A stretch of DNA of 64,000 nt from Cerasicoccus sp. TK19100. Its GTDB lineage: Bacteria; Verrucomicrobiota; Verrucomicrobiia; Opitutales; Cerasicoccaceae. The stretch covers positions 1 to 64,000 of the forward strand of contig NZ_JAPWDU010000011.1 of NCBI RefSeq assembly GCF_027257155.1, written 5' to 3'. The notes below the pieces were generated by a model that saw only the letters and a program-made list of their open reading frames with translations, was not told the origin of the DNA and did no database searches. Position 1 is the stretch's first letter, and every line of letters begins with the position of its first letter. Positions 36,273-45,834 of this stretch are shown in pieces. The translations under genes were made by a program, and so were the position numbers.

Positions 36273-36899
36273 ATGCCCGTATTAGTCGGTAAGAAAGCAC
36301 CTAATTTTAACGCAAAGGCAGTTGTTAACGGCCAGATCGTCGACAGCTACACGCTGGACCAGCTCCTCGGTAAGAAATACGTGGTTCTGTTCTTCTACCC
36401 GAAGGACTTCACCTTCGTCTGCCCGACCGAGATCATCGCCTTCCAGGAATACCTGTCTGAGTTCCACGGCCGCGACACCGAAGTCGTCGGCGTGTCGACG
36501 GACACCGAGTTCAGCCACTGGGCCTGGGTCAACACCCCCCGCAAGGACGGCGGCATTCAGGGTGTCAAATACCCGCTCGTGGCCGACACCAACAAGACCA
36601 TCGCCTCCGCCTACGACGTCCTTACCGGCGAGTATGACATCGACGTCGAGGGTAACCTCGTCGCCTCCGGCGAGCTCGTGGCCTACCGCGGCCTGTTCCT
36701 GATCGACAAGGAAGGCGTCGTCCGCCACCAAGTGGTTAACGATCTGCCACTCGGCCGCTCCATCAAGGAAGCCCTGCGCATGGTCGACGCGTTGCAGCAC
36801 TTCGAGCAGCACGGCGAAGTTTGCCCAATCAACTGGGAAAAGGGTGCCGAGGCCATGACGCCGTCCCACGAAGGCGTGTCGTCTTTCCTCAGCAAGTAA
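36273..36899 (+). CDS. ahpC: Typical 2-Cys peroxiredoxin
   Basis: Reduces hydrogen and organic peroxides. 208 residues. Peroxidatic Cys50 is in the family motif DFTFVCPTEI; resolving Cys184 is in GEVCPINWEKG. Arrangement and length fit the AhpC/Prx1 class. Downstream trxB suggests that thioredoxin, or thioredoxin reductase directly, regenerates it; no ahpF gene is present. Expression should be raised by OxyR through the operator at 36129-36165. A terminator follows, so trxB probably has its own promoter or depends on read-through. Confidence 0.95.
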   Translation: MPVLVGKKAPNFNAKAVVNGQIVDSYTLDQLLGKKYVVLFFYPKDFTFVCPTEIIAFQEYLSEFHGRDTEVVGVSTDTEFSHWAWVNTPRKDGGIQGVKYPLVADTNKTIASAYDVLTGEYDIDVEGNLVASGELVAYRGLFLIDKEGVVRHQVVNDLPLGRSIKEALRMVDALQHFEQHGEVCPINWEKGAEAMTPSHEGVSSFLSK

Positions 36900-36916
36900 A
36901 GCTTGATTTAAACCCG

Positions 36917-36950
36917 GCCGGGGCGGATAAATGCCGCCCCGGCTTTGATT
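36917..36950 (+). terminator. Terminator after ahpC
   Basis: GCCGGGGCGG (917-926) pairs perfectly with CCGCCCCGGC (934-943), seven-base loop, then TTTGATT. Strong stem with a short T run, possibly allowing partial read-through into trxB. Confidence 0.8.
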
Positions 36951-37019
36951 CCCGGCATTGGCCGACCAACTGTCGCCTGCGCTGGCAAAATCCGCATTCA
37001 TTCTTAGCTTTAACACATC

Positions 37020-37967
37020 ATGGAAAACGTAATCATCCTGGGCACCGGCTGCGCCGGCCTAACTTCCGCAATTTACACCGCGCGCGCCAATCTGGAGCCT
37101 TTGCTCCTGGAAGGCTCCCAGCCCGGCGGCCAGTTGACGACCACCTCCGAGGTGGAGAATTTCCCCGGCTTTCCGGAAGGCATTGATGGCTTCATGCTCA
37201 TGGACAGCATGCGCAAGCAGGCCACCCGCTTTGGTGCCCGTTTCGCGCAGGACCTCATCAAGACGATCGAAATCGAAGACGGCGTTAAGGTCCTCACCGC
37301 CGAGAGTGGCAAGGTTTACAAGGCCCGCACGGTCATCATCGCCACCGGCGCGCGTCCGCGTCTGCTAAACATTCCCGGCGAACAGGAAATGTGGGGCGGC
37401 AAAGGCGTTACCACGTGCGCCACGTGCGACGGCGCCTTCTACCGCAACATGGACGTCGTCGTAGTCGGCGGCGGCGACACCGCTTGCGAAGAAGCGCTCT
37501 TTTTGACCCGTTTTGCGTCAAAGGTTCACTTGCTACATCGCCGCGATGAGCTGCGTGCCTCCAAAGTCATGGCCGACCGCACCCTCGCCAACGAAAAGAT
37601 TCAGGCGCACTGGGACACCGTTGCCGAAGAAGTGTTGGCCGACGATTCCGGCATGATGAAGGGCGTCCGCGTCAAAAACATCAAGACCGGTGAAGTCTCC
37701 GAGATCGACGCCAAGGGCTTCTTTATCGCTATTGGCCACATCCCGAACACCAGCTTCGCTGCAGGCATTCTCAAGCTCGACGAAGAAGGCTACATCGTCT
37801 CCAATCACGAGAGCGGCGTCCGCACCGAAGTCGAGGGCCTTTACGTCGCTGGCGACTGCTCGGACCACGTTTACCGCCAGGCCATCACCGCAGCCGGCAT
37901 GGGCTGCCGCGCCGCGATCGAGGCCGAACGCTGGCTCGCCGAACAACCCGAGCTCGCCGAAGCGTAA
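37020..37967 (+). CDS. trxB: Thioredoxin reductase
   Basis: FAD/NADPH enzyme that reduces thioredoxin, 315 residues. FAD-binding motif [20 protein letters not shown] at the N-terminus, redox pair C133-A-T-C136 in [15 protein letters not shown]-binding [18 protein letters not shown], and the final FAD motif [19 protein letters not shown]. Located behind oxyR/ahpC, it completes a peroxide-reduction chain. Followed by a terminator at 37993. Confidence 0.96.
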   Translation: MENVIILGTGCAGLTSAIYTARANLEPLLLEGSQPGGQLTTTSEVENFPGFPEGIDGFMLMDSMRKQATRFGARFAQDLIKTIEIEDGVKVLTAESGKVYKARTVIIATGARPRLLNIPGEQEMWGGKGVTTCATCDGAFYRNMDVVVVGGGDTACEEALFLTRFASKVHLLHRRDELRASKVMADRTLANEKIQAHWDTVAEEVLADDSGMMKGVRVKNIKTGEVSEIDAKGFFIAIGHIPNTSFAAGILKLDEEGYIVSNHESGVRTEVEGLYVAGDCSDHVYRQAITAAGMGCRAAIEAERWLAEQPELAEA

Positions 37968-37992
37968 ACCACACCATCACAAAATCTTTTCG

Positions 37993-38026
37993 AAGCGCCG
38001 GTCGTTGCTGGCGCTTTTTTGTGGCT
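37993..38026 (+). terminator. Terminator after trxB, first of two identical copies
   Basis: AGCGCC/GGCGCT stem around GGTCGTTGCT-type loop followed by TTTTTT. The 34 bases 37993-38026 recur exactly at 38888-38921. Confidence 0.85.
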
Positions 38027-38084
38027 ATCTTAATGGCAACATCAACATTGACCTAGAATAGCATAACTGGATACATTTCACATC

Positions 38085-38867
38085 ATGAACCACTTAAACG
38101 GCAAAATTCTCGCCTACCTCGCGATCGCTTTTATTCAGTTCCTCTTCCAGCCACTGCATGCTGGTTCAATGGATGACTGGGTTACCGGTACCATTGATTT
38201 AACTGGAGCAGACAGCACTGAGAAATTCTACCCCGTATATTTTGAATTGGAAAAGCATGCAACTAATGATGAACCACTTCACTCGATTACCATTTTCCGC
38301 AGTAATGTGCACGAGGATTCACTGTGGGCTGGCAGCTTGATTGCGCATTTTAAATTTCATCCAAACCGCTACGGCCATGGACCAACATTTGCTGAAAGTT
38401 TTATCATATCCCATAGAAATCAGTTTGTAGGAGATTTTGCAGCGACAAATCGCTTGGCAAATCATACTGCAGACCGCGATGGCGCAGGGATAGTCGTTTG
38501 GTTGAGAGGCGGCTATACATACCTTTACCGTACACCAACCGTTGTAATTAATGATTACACCATCTCAAACTCGGCAGAGTTCCTAGAGCTGAGACATGAA
38601 TATAATAGCCAAACACAATCTATAATAAAGGGCGAATCCTTTGGCGTCATTGATGAAATTTCTCCCGAAATAACGAACAACGGCTATACCGGGCCAAGAT
38701 CTGAATATTTAGTGGACTCATTATTCACTGTCTATGATGAACAAGGTAATATCGTATCCGAGGAGGTGTCAAATGTACCACAAGTCTATGGCACAGAAAC
38801 GGTTGTCGATTCCATAAGGCTTAGAAAACCATCAGGAGATATTTCGATGGGTGTATTTGGCGAGTAA
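38085..38867 (+). CDS. Secreted orphan protein, AT-rich gene
   Basis: Protein of 260 residues with a probable signal peptide (LAYLAIAFIQFLFQPLHA|GS). The mature part is mostly beta-type and aromatic (FYPVYFELEKHATND, GAGIVVWLRGGYTYLYRTP). No family was recognised. Its codon use is visibly richer in A/T than all neighbours (many AAT, GAT, ATA, TTA codons), and it is bracketed by two identical 34-base terminator sequences. Both points suggest acquisition by transfer. An alternative is a rapidly evolving native gene. Confidence 0.65.
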   Translation: MNHLNGKILAYLAIAFIQFLFQPLHAGSMDDWVTGTIDLTGADSTEKFYPVYFELEKHATNDEPLHSITIFRSNVHEDSLWAGSLIAHFKFHPNRYGHGPTFAESFIISHRNQFVGDFAATNRLANHTADRDGAGIVVWLRGGYTYLYRTPTVVINDYTISNSAEFLELRHEYNSQTQSIIKGESFGVIDEISPEITNNGYTGPRSEYLVDSLFTVYDEQGNIVSEEVSNVPQVYGTETVVDSIRLRKPSGDISMGVFGE

Positions 38868-38887
38868 CACAACAGCCATAGCCCCCA

Positions 38888-38921
38888 AAGCGCCGGTCGT
38901 TGCTGGCGCTTTTTTGTGGCT
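38888..38921 (+). terminator. Terminator after the orphan gene, second identical copy
   Basis: Same stem, loop and T run as 37993-38026, identical over 34 bases. Confidence 0.85.
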
Positions 38922-38962
38922 TACCCATGGACGCAGCCACCACGGTGAATTAACTTCATCAC

Positions 38963-39298
38963 ATGCGTAACGAACCCATCGCCATTGGCTGGAGCACCAC
39001 GCCCAGCCGCCAACTCGCTGAAGACATCGGACGCTCGCTCGTCGAGCAGCGCCTCGTGGCCTGTGCGCAGATCACCGGGCCGGTGACGTCGATTTACCGC
39101 TGGCAAGGCGACATTTGCCAAGACGAAGAATACCGGCTCGTGCTGAAGTTTTCCGCCGCGCGCGAAAAGGAGGTCCACGCGGCTCTCGTCGCGCTGCACC
39201 CGTATGACACACCGCAGTGGATTGTTACGCTGGCCGACTCAGGCTCGGCGGATTACGTTGCCTGGGTCCACGAGAGCGGGCGCGAAGACTTGGCATAA
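38963..39298 (+). CDS. cutA: CutA1 divalent-ion tolerance protein
   Basis: Small trimeric cytoplasmic protein of 111 residues with the CutA1 pattern: WSTTPSRQLAEDIGRSLVEQRLVACAQI at the start, SIYRWQGDICQDEEYRLVLKFSAA in the middle and LHPYDTPQWIV towards the end. Linked to copper tolerance in E. coli, but the general role is uncertain. No partner genes nearby. Confidence 0.92.
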   Translation: MRNEPIAIGWSTTPSRQLAEDIGRSLVEQRLVACAQITGPVTSIYRWQGDICQDEEYRLVLKFSAAREKEVHAALVALHPYDTPQWIVTLADSGSADYVAWVHESGREDLA

Positions 39299-39380
39299 AC
39301 TATTTCACCGCCCTCTTCCCAGGTGAATCCGTCTTTGGCCAAACCTTGACCCCAGGCACCACGCTGGCCATAGTTCACCC

Positions 39381-39782
39381 ATGCGCCACATCCTTACTTT
39401 TGCCACCATTGCGGCCGCTGCCGCCCTACTAACCGCCTGCAAAACCAAAGAAACAAGCACGCCCCCGCCTCCTGCCCAATTGGTTGGCGGCCCCTGCAGC
39501 TATGACGAAAAACCCGGCATAGCCACCGTTTCCGATGCTGATGCCGATCAAGTGCGCTTCCTCATCGATGGCAACATAACGCCCTACTCACGCCAGGATT
39601 TGCCCGACTTTGACTACGCAACCGGCGCGCAGTTTAAGGTGATCGAAAAGCGCATTACCAAGGGCACTTGCACGCCTTACATTCTAGACATCCTAGGCCC
39701 GGCCACCTCCGCAGACCTCGCCCTTCCGCCGCATCCGGCCTCCCGCGAGCCACGCTACACGCACCCGGACACATCCCTGTAA
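39381..39782 (+). CDS. Small lipoprotein of unknown function
   Basis: 133 residues. Lipoprotein signal with lipobox LLTAC at about residue 20, then a Pro-rich linker (KETSTPPPPAQL) and a compact C-terminal part with two cysteines (GPCSYDE and KGTCTPY) that may form a disulfide. No recognised family. Stands alone 82 bases after cutA. Confidence 0.65.
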   Translation: MRHILTFATIAAAAALLTACKTKETSTPPPPAQLVGGPCSYDEKPGIATVSDADADQVRFLIDGNITPYSRQDLPDFDYATGAQFKVIEKRITKGTCTPYILDILGPATSADLALPPHPASREPRYTHPDTSL

Positions 39783-40016
39783 GCCACAGCGAGCACTCTT
39801 TGCCAGCGTCACTGCATCCGAGGTCGAGCGCTTCCGAGACCAAGAAATAAAAAAAAAGCAAGAGCGACTCCAGATGTAGGCAATGCCCGCATTTCCTTAT
39901 CGAGAGGTGATCGAAGAGCTTGGCAGATATATGGCTTTATCTGGCCGAAAAGTGAATATAACTAAAGGGCGCTCTGTGCTAGGATGATGGGAACATCAAA
40001 CCCCATCACCCCTAAA

Positions 40017-40700
40017 ATGAAATCATTCAAAAAATACCAAGCCCTCGCCTTAGCCTTTGGAACCGCGTCCTTTGCCAGCGCCACTGTCATTGTCGAAGAC
40101 TGGCAATTCAATACACCCGGCGATAATGAAGGCTGGACGGCCAATGCGTTCACCGTGGCGAACCTCCATGTCGGTCCGGCTGTCAGCGGTTCGGAAACCG
40201 TTCTGACCAGCGATAACCTTCAAAACCAGGCGGATCCCAAAATATTCTTTCCCAATGAAGTGATTGCCCTGCCCGTCGGCAGTACTGGCTGGGATCAGTT
40301 GGTTATCCGTATTCGTCAAATTGGCGATGATGGCGTTACACCGGTCGCCTTCAACAATGTAGGCTCTTTTGCAATGCTGGGCACGACACCCTGGGGCACT
40401 CTGGAGTTCATCGATGGCGACACGGGTGATGGCGACCTGGTCCCCGTGACCCAGGTAACGGAAAGCGACGAGTGGAATATCTTTACCTACGACCTTTCCG
40501 AATACACCAGCGGCAGCATCAGCGGTGGCCCGCGGCTAGATCCCATCCAGGGCAATGATATCGGTGGCGGTGTCATCCAAGGCAATTTTGAAATCGACTA
40601 CGTGACGTTGACGGCAAATTCGATTCCTGAGCCCGGCCAAACCAGCCTGTTGATTGGCGCGGCCTTGCTTGGGTGGATGGCCTATCGCCGCCGGATGTAA
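40017..40700 (+). CDS. PEP-CTERM surface protein
   Basis: Exported protein of 227 residues with a signal peptide (KKYQALALAFGTASFASA) and a C-terminal sorting signal SIPEPGQTSLLIGAALLGWMAYRRRM: the PEP motif, one membrane helix and a basic end. Exosortase should cut it and attach it to the surface or extracellular matrix; the exosortase gene is not in this window. The mature part is acidic and beta-type with no known domain. A longer start at 39984 is possible, but ATG 40017 gives a normal signal peptide. Confidence 0.88.
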   Translation: MKSFKKYQALALAFGTASFASATVIVEDWQFNTPGDNEGWTANAFTVANLHVGPAVSGSETVLTSDNLQNQADPKIFFPNEVIALPVGSTGWDQLVIRIRQIGDDGVTPVAFNNVGSFAMLGTTPWGTLEFIDGDTGDGDLVPVTQVTESDEWNIFTYDLSEYTSGSISGGPRLDPIQGNDIGGGVIQGNFEIDYVTLTANSIPEPGQTSLLIGAALLGWMAYRRRM

Positions 40701-40748
40701 AAACGCTTCCCGGGTGCATTGCTCGTCCGTTGATGGTCAGCTAATGAC

Positions 40749-41645
40749 TTGCAGTCACCAAGCGATCCCCATAAATTTATCGGCATGCGCGACATATTGA
40801 TCGAGCAACAGCGTTACTTTCGCAAAGCAGGCGCAAGCATCGCGGTCAGCCGGGAAATTCGGCAGTGCCCGATGCCTCCACATCGGCATGAGTTTCGCGA
40901 GCTCGTCATCATACTATCGGGTGAATGCATCCATAATTACAACGGCAAGCGTTTCCGCATCGGTCGCGGACATGTGCTCTTTATCGACGAAGAGTCCTAC
41001 CACGCCTACGAAGAGCCCAACTGCCTCAACCTGATCAACATTCTGATCAACACCGAGGCAATTCTGCGAATGGAGCGCGACTTGGTCGAACTTCCAGGTT
41101 ACGCAGTTCTATTCAATAACAAAAGGCATAGTCTTTGCGGCGAACGTTGCTTGGATGACAAGCATCTCGAGAAAGTGTTAAACTGGATTGACTGCATCGA
41201 TGATGAAATTGGCGACCCCGACAACTTCGCTGGCTTCATCGTGATGGAGGCATACCTGACGCTGATTCTTTCGTTGATCCTGCGCTACATCACCAAGGAA
41301 ACGACGACTCCTCAGGAAAAGAATAAGTTCAACGCAACCATCAGTTGGATGGACGCCAACATACATTTACCGCACACCGTCCCGGAATTGGCGCAACGGG
41401 CCAGCATGTCTGAACGCAACTTCTATCGTAAGTTTCGAAGCGTTTATGAGATGAGTCCGACCCAATACATTCTCCGGGCGCGCGTACAGCGCGCCAGCAT
41501 GCTGCTGCACCACGAAGACCTTAGCTGCGAAGAAGTGGCACAACGATGCGGATTTAATCACACCGGGTATTTCTCCACGTGTTTTTACAATCATTTCGGA
41601 GCGACCCCTTCCAAATTCAGACAGGCTCTAGCCTGCTCGGCGTAA
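40749..41645 (+). CDS. AraC-family transcriptional regulator
   Basis: Regulator of 298 residues (TTG start) or 286 residues if the in-frame ATG at 40785 is used. The N-terminal cupin-type sensing domain (CPMPPHRHEFRELVIILSGECIHNYNG) resembles RhaS/RhaR-like sugar sensors. The C-terminal pair of helix-turn-helix motifs is typical: HTVPELAQRASMSERNFYRKFR and SCEEVAQRCGFNHTGYFSTCFY. It lies directly upstream of the beta-helix/LamG gene and is a candidate regulator for it. Confidence 0.88.
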   Translation: MQSPSDPHKFIGMRDILIEQQRYFRKAGASIAVSREIRQCPMPPHRHEFRELVIILSGECIHNYNGKRFRIGRGHVLFIDEESYHAYEEPNCLNLINILINTEAILRMERDLVELPGYAVLFNNKRHSLCGERCLDDKHLEKVLNWIDCIDDEIGDPDNFAGFIVMEAYLTLILSLILRYITKETTTPQEKNKFNATISWMDANIHLPHTVPELAQRASMSERNFYRKFRSVYEMSPTQYILRARVQRASMLLHHEDLSCEEVAQRCGFNHTGYFSTCFYNHFGATPSKFRQALACSA

Positions 41646-41757
41646 ACTAATTTTCACGCTCATTCCCTCGGGCTGAATAGTGAAAACTATTGGCGCAATT
41701 GCCACGGATAAAAATGGCGGCATGGGGATACTATTTTGATGAATCACTTGAACTCCC

Positions 41758-44700
41758 ATGATCATGCCTTTATCCCACACCCCTTACTGTCAGTTGTGGA
41801 AATCAGTCCTCATTGCATCTCTGACGCTATATCCACTGGCCCTGAGCCAATTGCATGCAGCGACCTATCATGTTGACGCCATCAATGGCAGCGACGCTAG
41901 CGGGGATGGCAGCGCAGCAGCGCCATACGCCTCTCTATCTCCTGTTTACCTCCAGCTCTCCAGTGGCGACCAGGTATTCCTCTACGACGGCAATTATGGA
42001 GCATTGGAATACCATAATCAAAGTGCGGACATCTTTAACGACTGGGTGACGATTCAGGCCGCCGAAGGACATAGACCCGAGTTGGATCACATAAGCTTCC
42101 ATTCTTCGAATCCAGGGCCTGACCGCACGGGATCCTTCAATGCATACCTGCGCGTTATTGGGTGCGACATCGTCGGCACAAGCCGAGACCAGGCAGTCTC
42201 GATTACGAGCGCGCGCTATGTTGAAATTGATCAATGCCGCCTGGAAGTGCATGGCCCCTGGACTGGTTCTGAGAACAACATCGAGAAGACTGCATTCTAC
42301 GTTCGCTACGGCAGCCACATCACCCTCTCCAATAGCGAGATTACCAGAACCGGAACCGGTGTAAGCGCGCAGGGGCGCAACATCCAAATTCTCTACAATC
42401 ATATTCACGACATTACCCACGACGGCATTCGGGCAACTGGACTGGAGGATTCCCTTATCGAGGGCAACCATATCCATGGGCTCGACGATGGCGTCGATGA
42501 CAATCAGGCCTCATGGAGCAAGCATTGCGACGCCATTCATATCTTTATCGCCGGAGGAGGCTCGGCCGACTCGCTCATACCGAACGTAAACCTGATCGTG
42601 CGCGGCAATATTATACATGACATCGAGGCGCAAAGCGTGCAGTTCAACAACTACTTCCGTTTCCCCGAAGTGCACAACGCCAACATCACTTTTGAAAACA
42701 ACATCTTTGGCCCGGTTAATTCAGTATTCGTTTTCAATGACGCCGAGCCAGTTGATGGCCTCACGATCCGCAACAACAGCTTTTTATATATTCCCGGCGG
42801 CACGAGCTATGTCAGCCCGAATAACGAAACTCACCGCACACTGATCTCCGATAATCATGGCCTTCGGGTCACGGACCAAACCACCGATTTGCAGGTCTAC
42901 AATAACATCCTGCCCTACGGTGCGATGCCTACTGACACTGCCGACGTATTCGCCAATAATGTCATCTTCAATGCGCCATCAGAAAACATCTATGTCGGCG
43001 ATCAGTCCAACATCGCCACGCCGGAAGAACAATTCGTCAATCCATTGGCTTTTGATGGTGCCTTGCGCAACACCAGTTGGGCAATAGACCGCGCATCGAC
43101 AACCTTACCAATACATCCAACCGACATCCATGGCGTTACTCGAAATACCCCTGCAGAAGCGGGTGCCAGCGAATTCTTTGTCACAGAGATCCAGCCGATT
43201 GTTGGTATCGCGCGTTGGGACTTCGATAACAATTCCCTGGATAGTTCAGGCAATAATTTGAATAGCTCGCTGCAGGGCAATGCGTCTTATACGACAGACA
43301 GAATTTCCGGCACACACGCCTTGGAGCTCGATGGCTCAGGTGACTTTGCCGTGATTCCCAATCATACCAGCCTGCAAATTACGGGTGACCTAACCCTGGC
43401 AGCGCACATCAAGCCGACAAGCACGGGAATGCATCAAAACATTCTCGCGAAATCTTTCAACGACGGCTACCGGCTTCGCGTCACCAATAACGGGAAGTTG
43501 CAATTAATATTGGGCATTCCTGACAGCGGTCCGGGGCAGGTAGTCGGAGCAACGTCACTATCCTCGGTCACCTATGGCGCTTGGCAACATGTAGCTTGCA
43601 CAGTTTCCTTTAACGGTAGCAGCGCTGAAGTGCGGTTTTACATCAATGGAGTTCACGACTCGACCATCCCCTTGAGTCTGAGTGGCATTGAAGCAGGTAA
43701 TGGCGATCTGTATATCGGTAGCGGCAATGCCGCCATCGAATCATTCACTGGGCTGATCGACAATGCGATGATCTTTGATTACTCACTGAGCAGTCAGGAT
43801 ATTCAAACGATATACACGAACCACTCACTGCCAACCGACCCGGTGGATGGCAATACCCCGCCGACCATCGAACCAATGAGCAGTTTGATCGTAAACGTTG
43901 GCGCGTCGCTGCAGCTACGCGTCAGCGCGGAAGACCGCGACGGGGAACTCATGACCATGTCAGCGGGAATCCTGCCTGAATTCATTCAATTTACTGACCA
44001 CCACAACGGACGTGCTGACTTCGAGATGACTCCTCAACTTGCCGACATTGGGGATTATCGAATCCTCTTGTCTGTCAGTGACGGGGAGGAAACTTCCTAC
44101 GCCCAAATCCCCGTTCGTGTTCAAGCGCCTCGCGCCGTGGGCTACTGGACATTCAATGGCGACATGCTGGATCATTCCGGCTGGGGTCACCCCACGCAAG
44201 CATCTGGCGGCGCTTCACTGAGCACCGATGCCCCGGTTGGCAGCCACGCTCTCGCGCTCAACGGCGATGACCAGCATCTGGTAATCGATGACGCGCCTGT
44301 TTTGCGGATCACTGGTGACATGACTCTTGCCGCCTATATCAAAACCACGACTTCCGGGCAGTCACAGAACATCATCGCCAAAAGTTTTAACGACGGCTAT
44401 CGTTTACGGCTTTCTGGCGCTAATCAGCCGCAACTGATCTTGGGTGCCGGAGCGTCAGTTATCGGCATCAGTTCCGAGTCTACGATTCCCGTTGGGCAGT
44501 GGCGCCATATCGCGGTCACCATCACGTTTGAAGGATCTGTCGGAACCGCGCGCTTTTACATTGATGGGCAATTGAGCGACACAGAGAGTTTCAACGCTTC
44601 TGGCATTGAGGCGGGCAATGGGGCTCTGGTGATTGGCGCCGCGTCCCCAACAAACACAGAGTCATTCGAAGGACTCATCGACCAAGTGCGGATTGAAAAC

Positions 44701-45159
44701 CGGGCGCTCAGCGCCGCCGAAATTGAAAACATCATCCCGCACAATGCATATTCCCTCATTGAAGACACCGATAACGATGGCGTAGCGAATATCTATGATT
44801 ATGCATTCAACGGCGATCCCGCCGCCGGCCGACACGTAGCGTTTCGCCAATTCAGTGAGCAGATTCTGCCATCGGAGAATGGTCCCACTCTGTCGATGAC
44901 GTTTCCGGTTCGCGCCGACGGCATCTACCTCGGCGATGGCGTCAGCCCGGAAATACTCGTCGACGGCATAACTTATCGAATCCATGGCGACACGGATTTG
45001 TCGCCGCCCTACGATCTTCCGGTGATGGAAGTTAGCCCGGCTATAACCAATGGCCTGCCTTCGCTGGTGCCCGAGTACGAATACCGCACGTTTCGCCTGG
45101 CTCCGCTCTCCGGTGAAATTACCAGGGGATTCATGACGGTGGAAGTGCTCGAGCAATAG
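41758..45159 (+). CDS. Secreted right-handed beta-helix protein with two LamG domains
   Basis: Exported protein of 1133 residues. After a signal peptide (VLIASLTLYPLALSQLHA) comes a parallel beta-helix (about residues 35-470) with repeats such as HITLSNSEITRTGTGVS and IQILYNHIHDITHDGIRA, the fold of polysaccharide lyases and pectate-lyase-like enzymes. Then come a LamG-like lectin domain (about 480-690), a cadherin-like Ig domain (about 700-790), a second LamG domain (about 795-995) and a calcium-type D-x-D-x-DG segment (DTDNDGVANIYDYAFNG). Likely binds or cleaves an external polysaccharide. The beta-helix is paralogous to that of 48520-51432. Located downstream of an AraC regulator. Confidence 0.85.
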   Translation: MIMPLSHTPYCQLWKSVLIASLTLYPLALSQLHAATYHVDAINGSDASGDGSAAAPYASLSPVYLQLSSGDQVFLYDGNYGALEYHNQSADIFNDWVTIQAAEGHRPELDHISFHSSNPGPDRTGSFNAYLRVIGCDIVGTSRDQAVSITSARYVEIDQCRLEVHGPWTGSENNIEKTAFYVRYGSHITLSNSEITRTGTGVSAQGRNIQILYNHIHDITHDGIRATGLEDSLIEGNHIHGLDDGVDDNQASWSKHCDAIHIFIAGGGSADSLIPNVNLIVRGNIIHDIEAQSVQFNNYFRFPEVHNANITFENNIFGPVNSVFVFNDAEPVDGLTIRNNSFLYIPGGTSYVSPNNETHRTLISDNHGLRVTDQTTDLQVYNNILPYGAMPTDTADVFANNVIFNAPSENIYVGDQSNIATPEEQFVNPLAFDGALRNTSWAIDRASTTLPIHPTDIHGVTRNTPAEAGASEFFVTEIQPIVGIARWDFDNNSLDSSGNNLNSSLQGNASYTTDRISGTHALELDGSGDFAVIPNHTSLQITGDLTLAAHIKPTSTGMHQNILAKSFNDGYRLRVTNNGKLQLILGIPDSGPGQVVGATSLSSVTYGAWQHVACTVSFNGSSAEVRFYINGVHDSTIPLSLSGIEAGNGDLYIGSGNAAIESFTGLIDNAMIFDYSLSSQDIQTIYTNHSLPTDPVDGNTPPTIEPMSSLIVNVGASLQLRVSAEDRDGELMTMSAGILPEFIQFTDHHNGRADFEMTPQLADIGDYRILLSVSDGEETSYAQIPVRVQAPRAVGYWTFNGDMLDHSGWGHPTQASGGASLSTDAPVGSHALALNGDDQHLVIDDAPVLRITGDMTLAAYIKTTTSGQSQNIIAKSFNDGYRLRLSGANQPQLILGAGASVIGISSESTIPVGQWRHIAVTITFEGSVGTARFYIDGQLSDTESFNASGIEAGNGALVIGAASPTNTESFEGLIDQVRIENRALSAAEIENIIPHNAYSLIEDTDNDGVANIYDYAFNGDPAAGRHVAFRQFSEQILPSENGPTLSMTFPVRADGIYLGDGVSPEILVDGITYRIHGDTDLSPPYDLPVMEVSPAITNGLPSLVPEYEYRTFRLAPLSGEITRGFMTVEVLEQ

Positions 45160-45547
45160 CATGCCCAATGGCCGAATAGTGGAATAACTTGGCGCTAATC
45201 ATTTCGCACCAGGTATCGGTCCATTCGCTGAATTTCACTTTCGACCGGCCATCGCTGAAATCCAGCTGCTCTACATCCTTTCGGAGTCACGCAAACGACG
45301 GGCCGCCAGCCTCCGATCTTTGGCTTTCAGGGACCTGCGGATTTGCTTGCCGTGATTTTTAACCAACGCATAGTAAATGCCCGATATTTCGTGACGATGC
45401 AGGCATTCAGCAATCTTTAGGAAAATGAATTAACCCGATTTTCTGAGCTCAGGCACGCCCTGAAATCAATCGGGCTGCACTTTCAGGTTGCCATAGCCAA
45501 TTTTCGCCATCGAAGTATTTATATAACCAGCTGATATAGATAGGTTT
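45160..45547. other. Gap holding a recombinase remnant beside tRNA-Arg
   Basis: This interval of about 390 bases separates the beta-helix gene and tRNA-Arg. Its left two thirds carry the broken tyrosine-recombinase reading frame described separately. In 45430-45547 I see no gene; one open stretch on the minus strand has no start or family. Confidence 0.5.
45172..45429 (-). pseudogene. Tyrosine recombinase (integrase) N-terminal remnant
   Basis: Reading the minus strand from about 45429 gives IAECLHRHEISGIYYALV followed by KNHGKQIRRSLKAKDRRLAA, the pattern at the N-terminal end of phage-type integrases (the strand with YYxRVK..GK.IR.SL.TKD, then a helix). A stop at 45271-45273 interrupts it. 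In the next frame the sequence continues as VEQLDFSDGRSKVKFSEWTD, consistent with a one-base frameshift, and then fades near 45172. The core-binding and catalytic parts are gone. It lies about 120 bases from a tRNA gene, the usual attachment place for such elements. Too short and broken for a firm family call. Confidence 0.55.
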
Positions 45548-45622
45548 GTCCCCATAGTTCAATGGATAGAACCGCGGTTTCCTAAACCGTTAATCCGAGT
45601 TCGAGTCTCGGTGGGGGCACCA
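45548..45622 (+). tRNA. tRNA-Arg (anticodon CCT)
   Basis: Full cloverleaf of 75 nt: acceptor GTCCCCA/TGGGGGC, D arm GTTC/GAAC, anticodon stem GCGGT/ACCGT with loop TTCCTAA giving anticodon CCT, T arm CCGAG/CTCGG with TTCGAGT loop. The 3' CCA is encoded. Confidence 0.95.
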
Positions 45623-45834
45623 TTTTTTCTCGGGCCGCGACTTCGTAAGCTTTGCTTCTTCATTTCAACTAGTAGCTAGCTGACAATTTATGCCAACTGA
45701 TTCAGGAAGCATACATATAATGTCAATTTGCCGCAAAAACAAAACGCGGATAAAAAAGCATTAGCTATTGCAGCACAATCACTTAGGATCAACATACTAC
45801 ACATTGGCATGGACAATGGAGCTTCACGGTTCCT

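Noticed and set aside
39883-39990. Short 34-codon open frame between the lipoprotein and PEP-CTERM genes
   Set aside because: No ribosome site, no family features, and length within chance.
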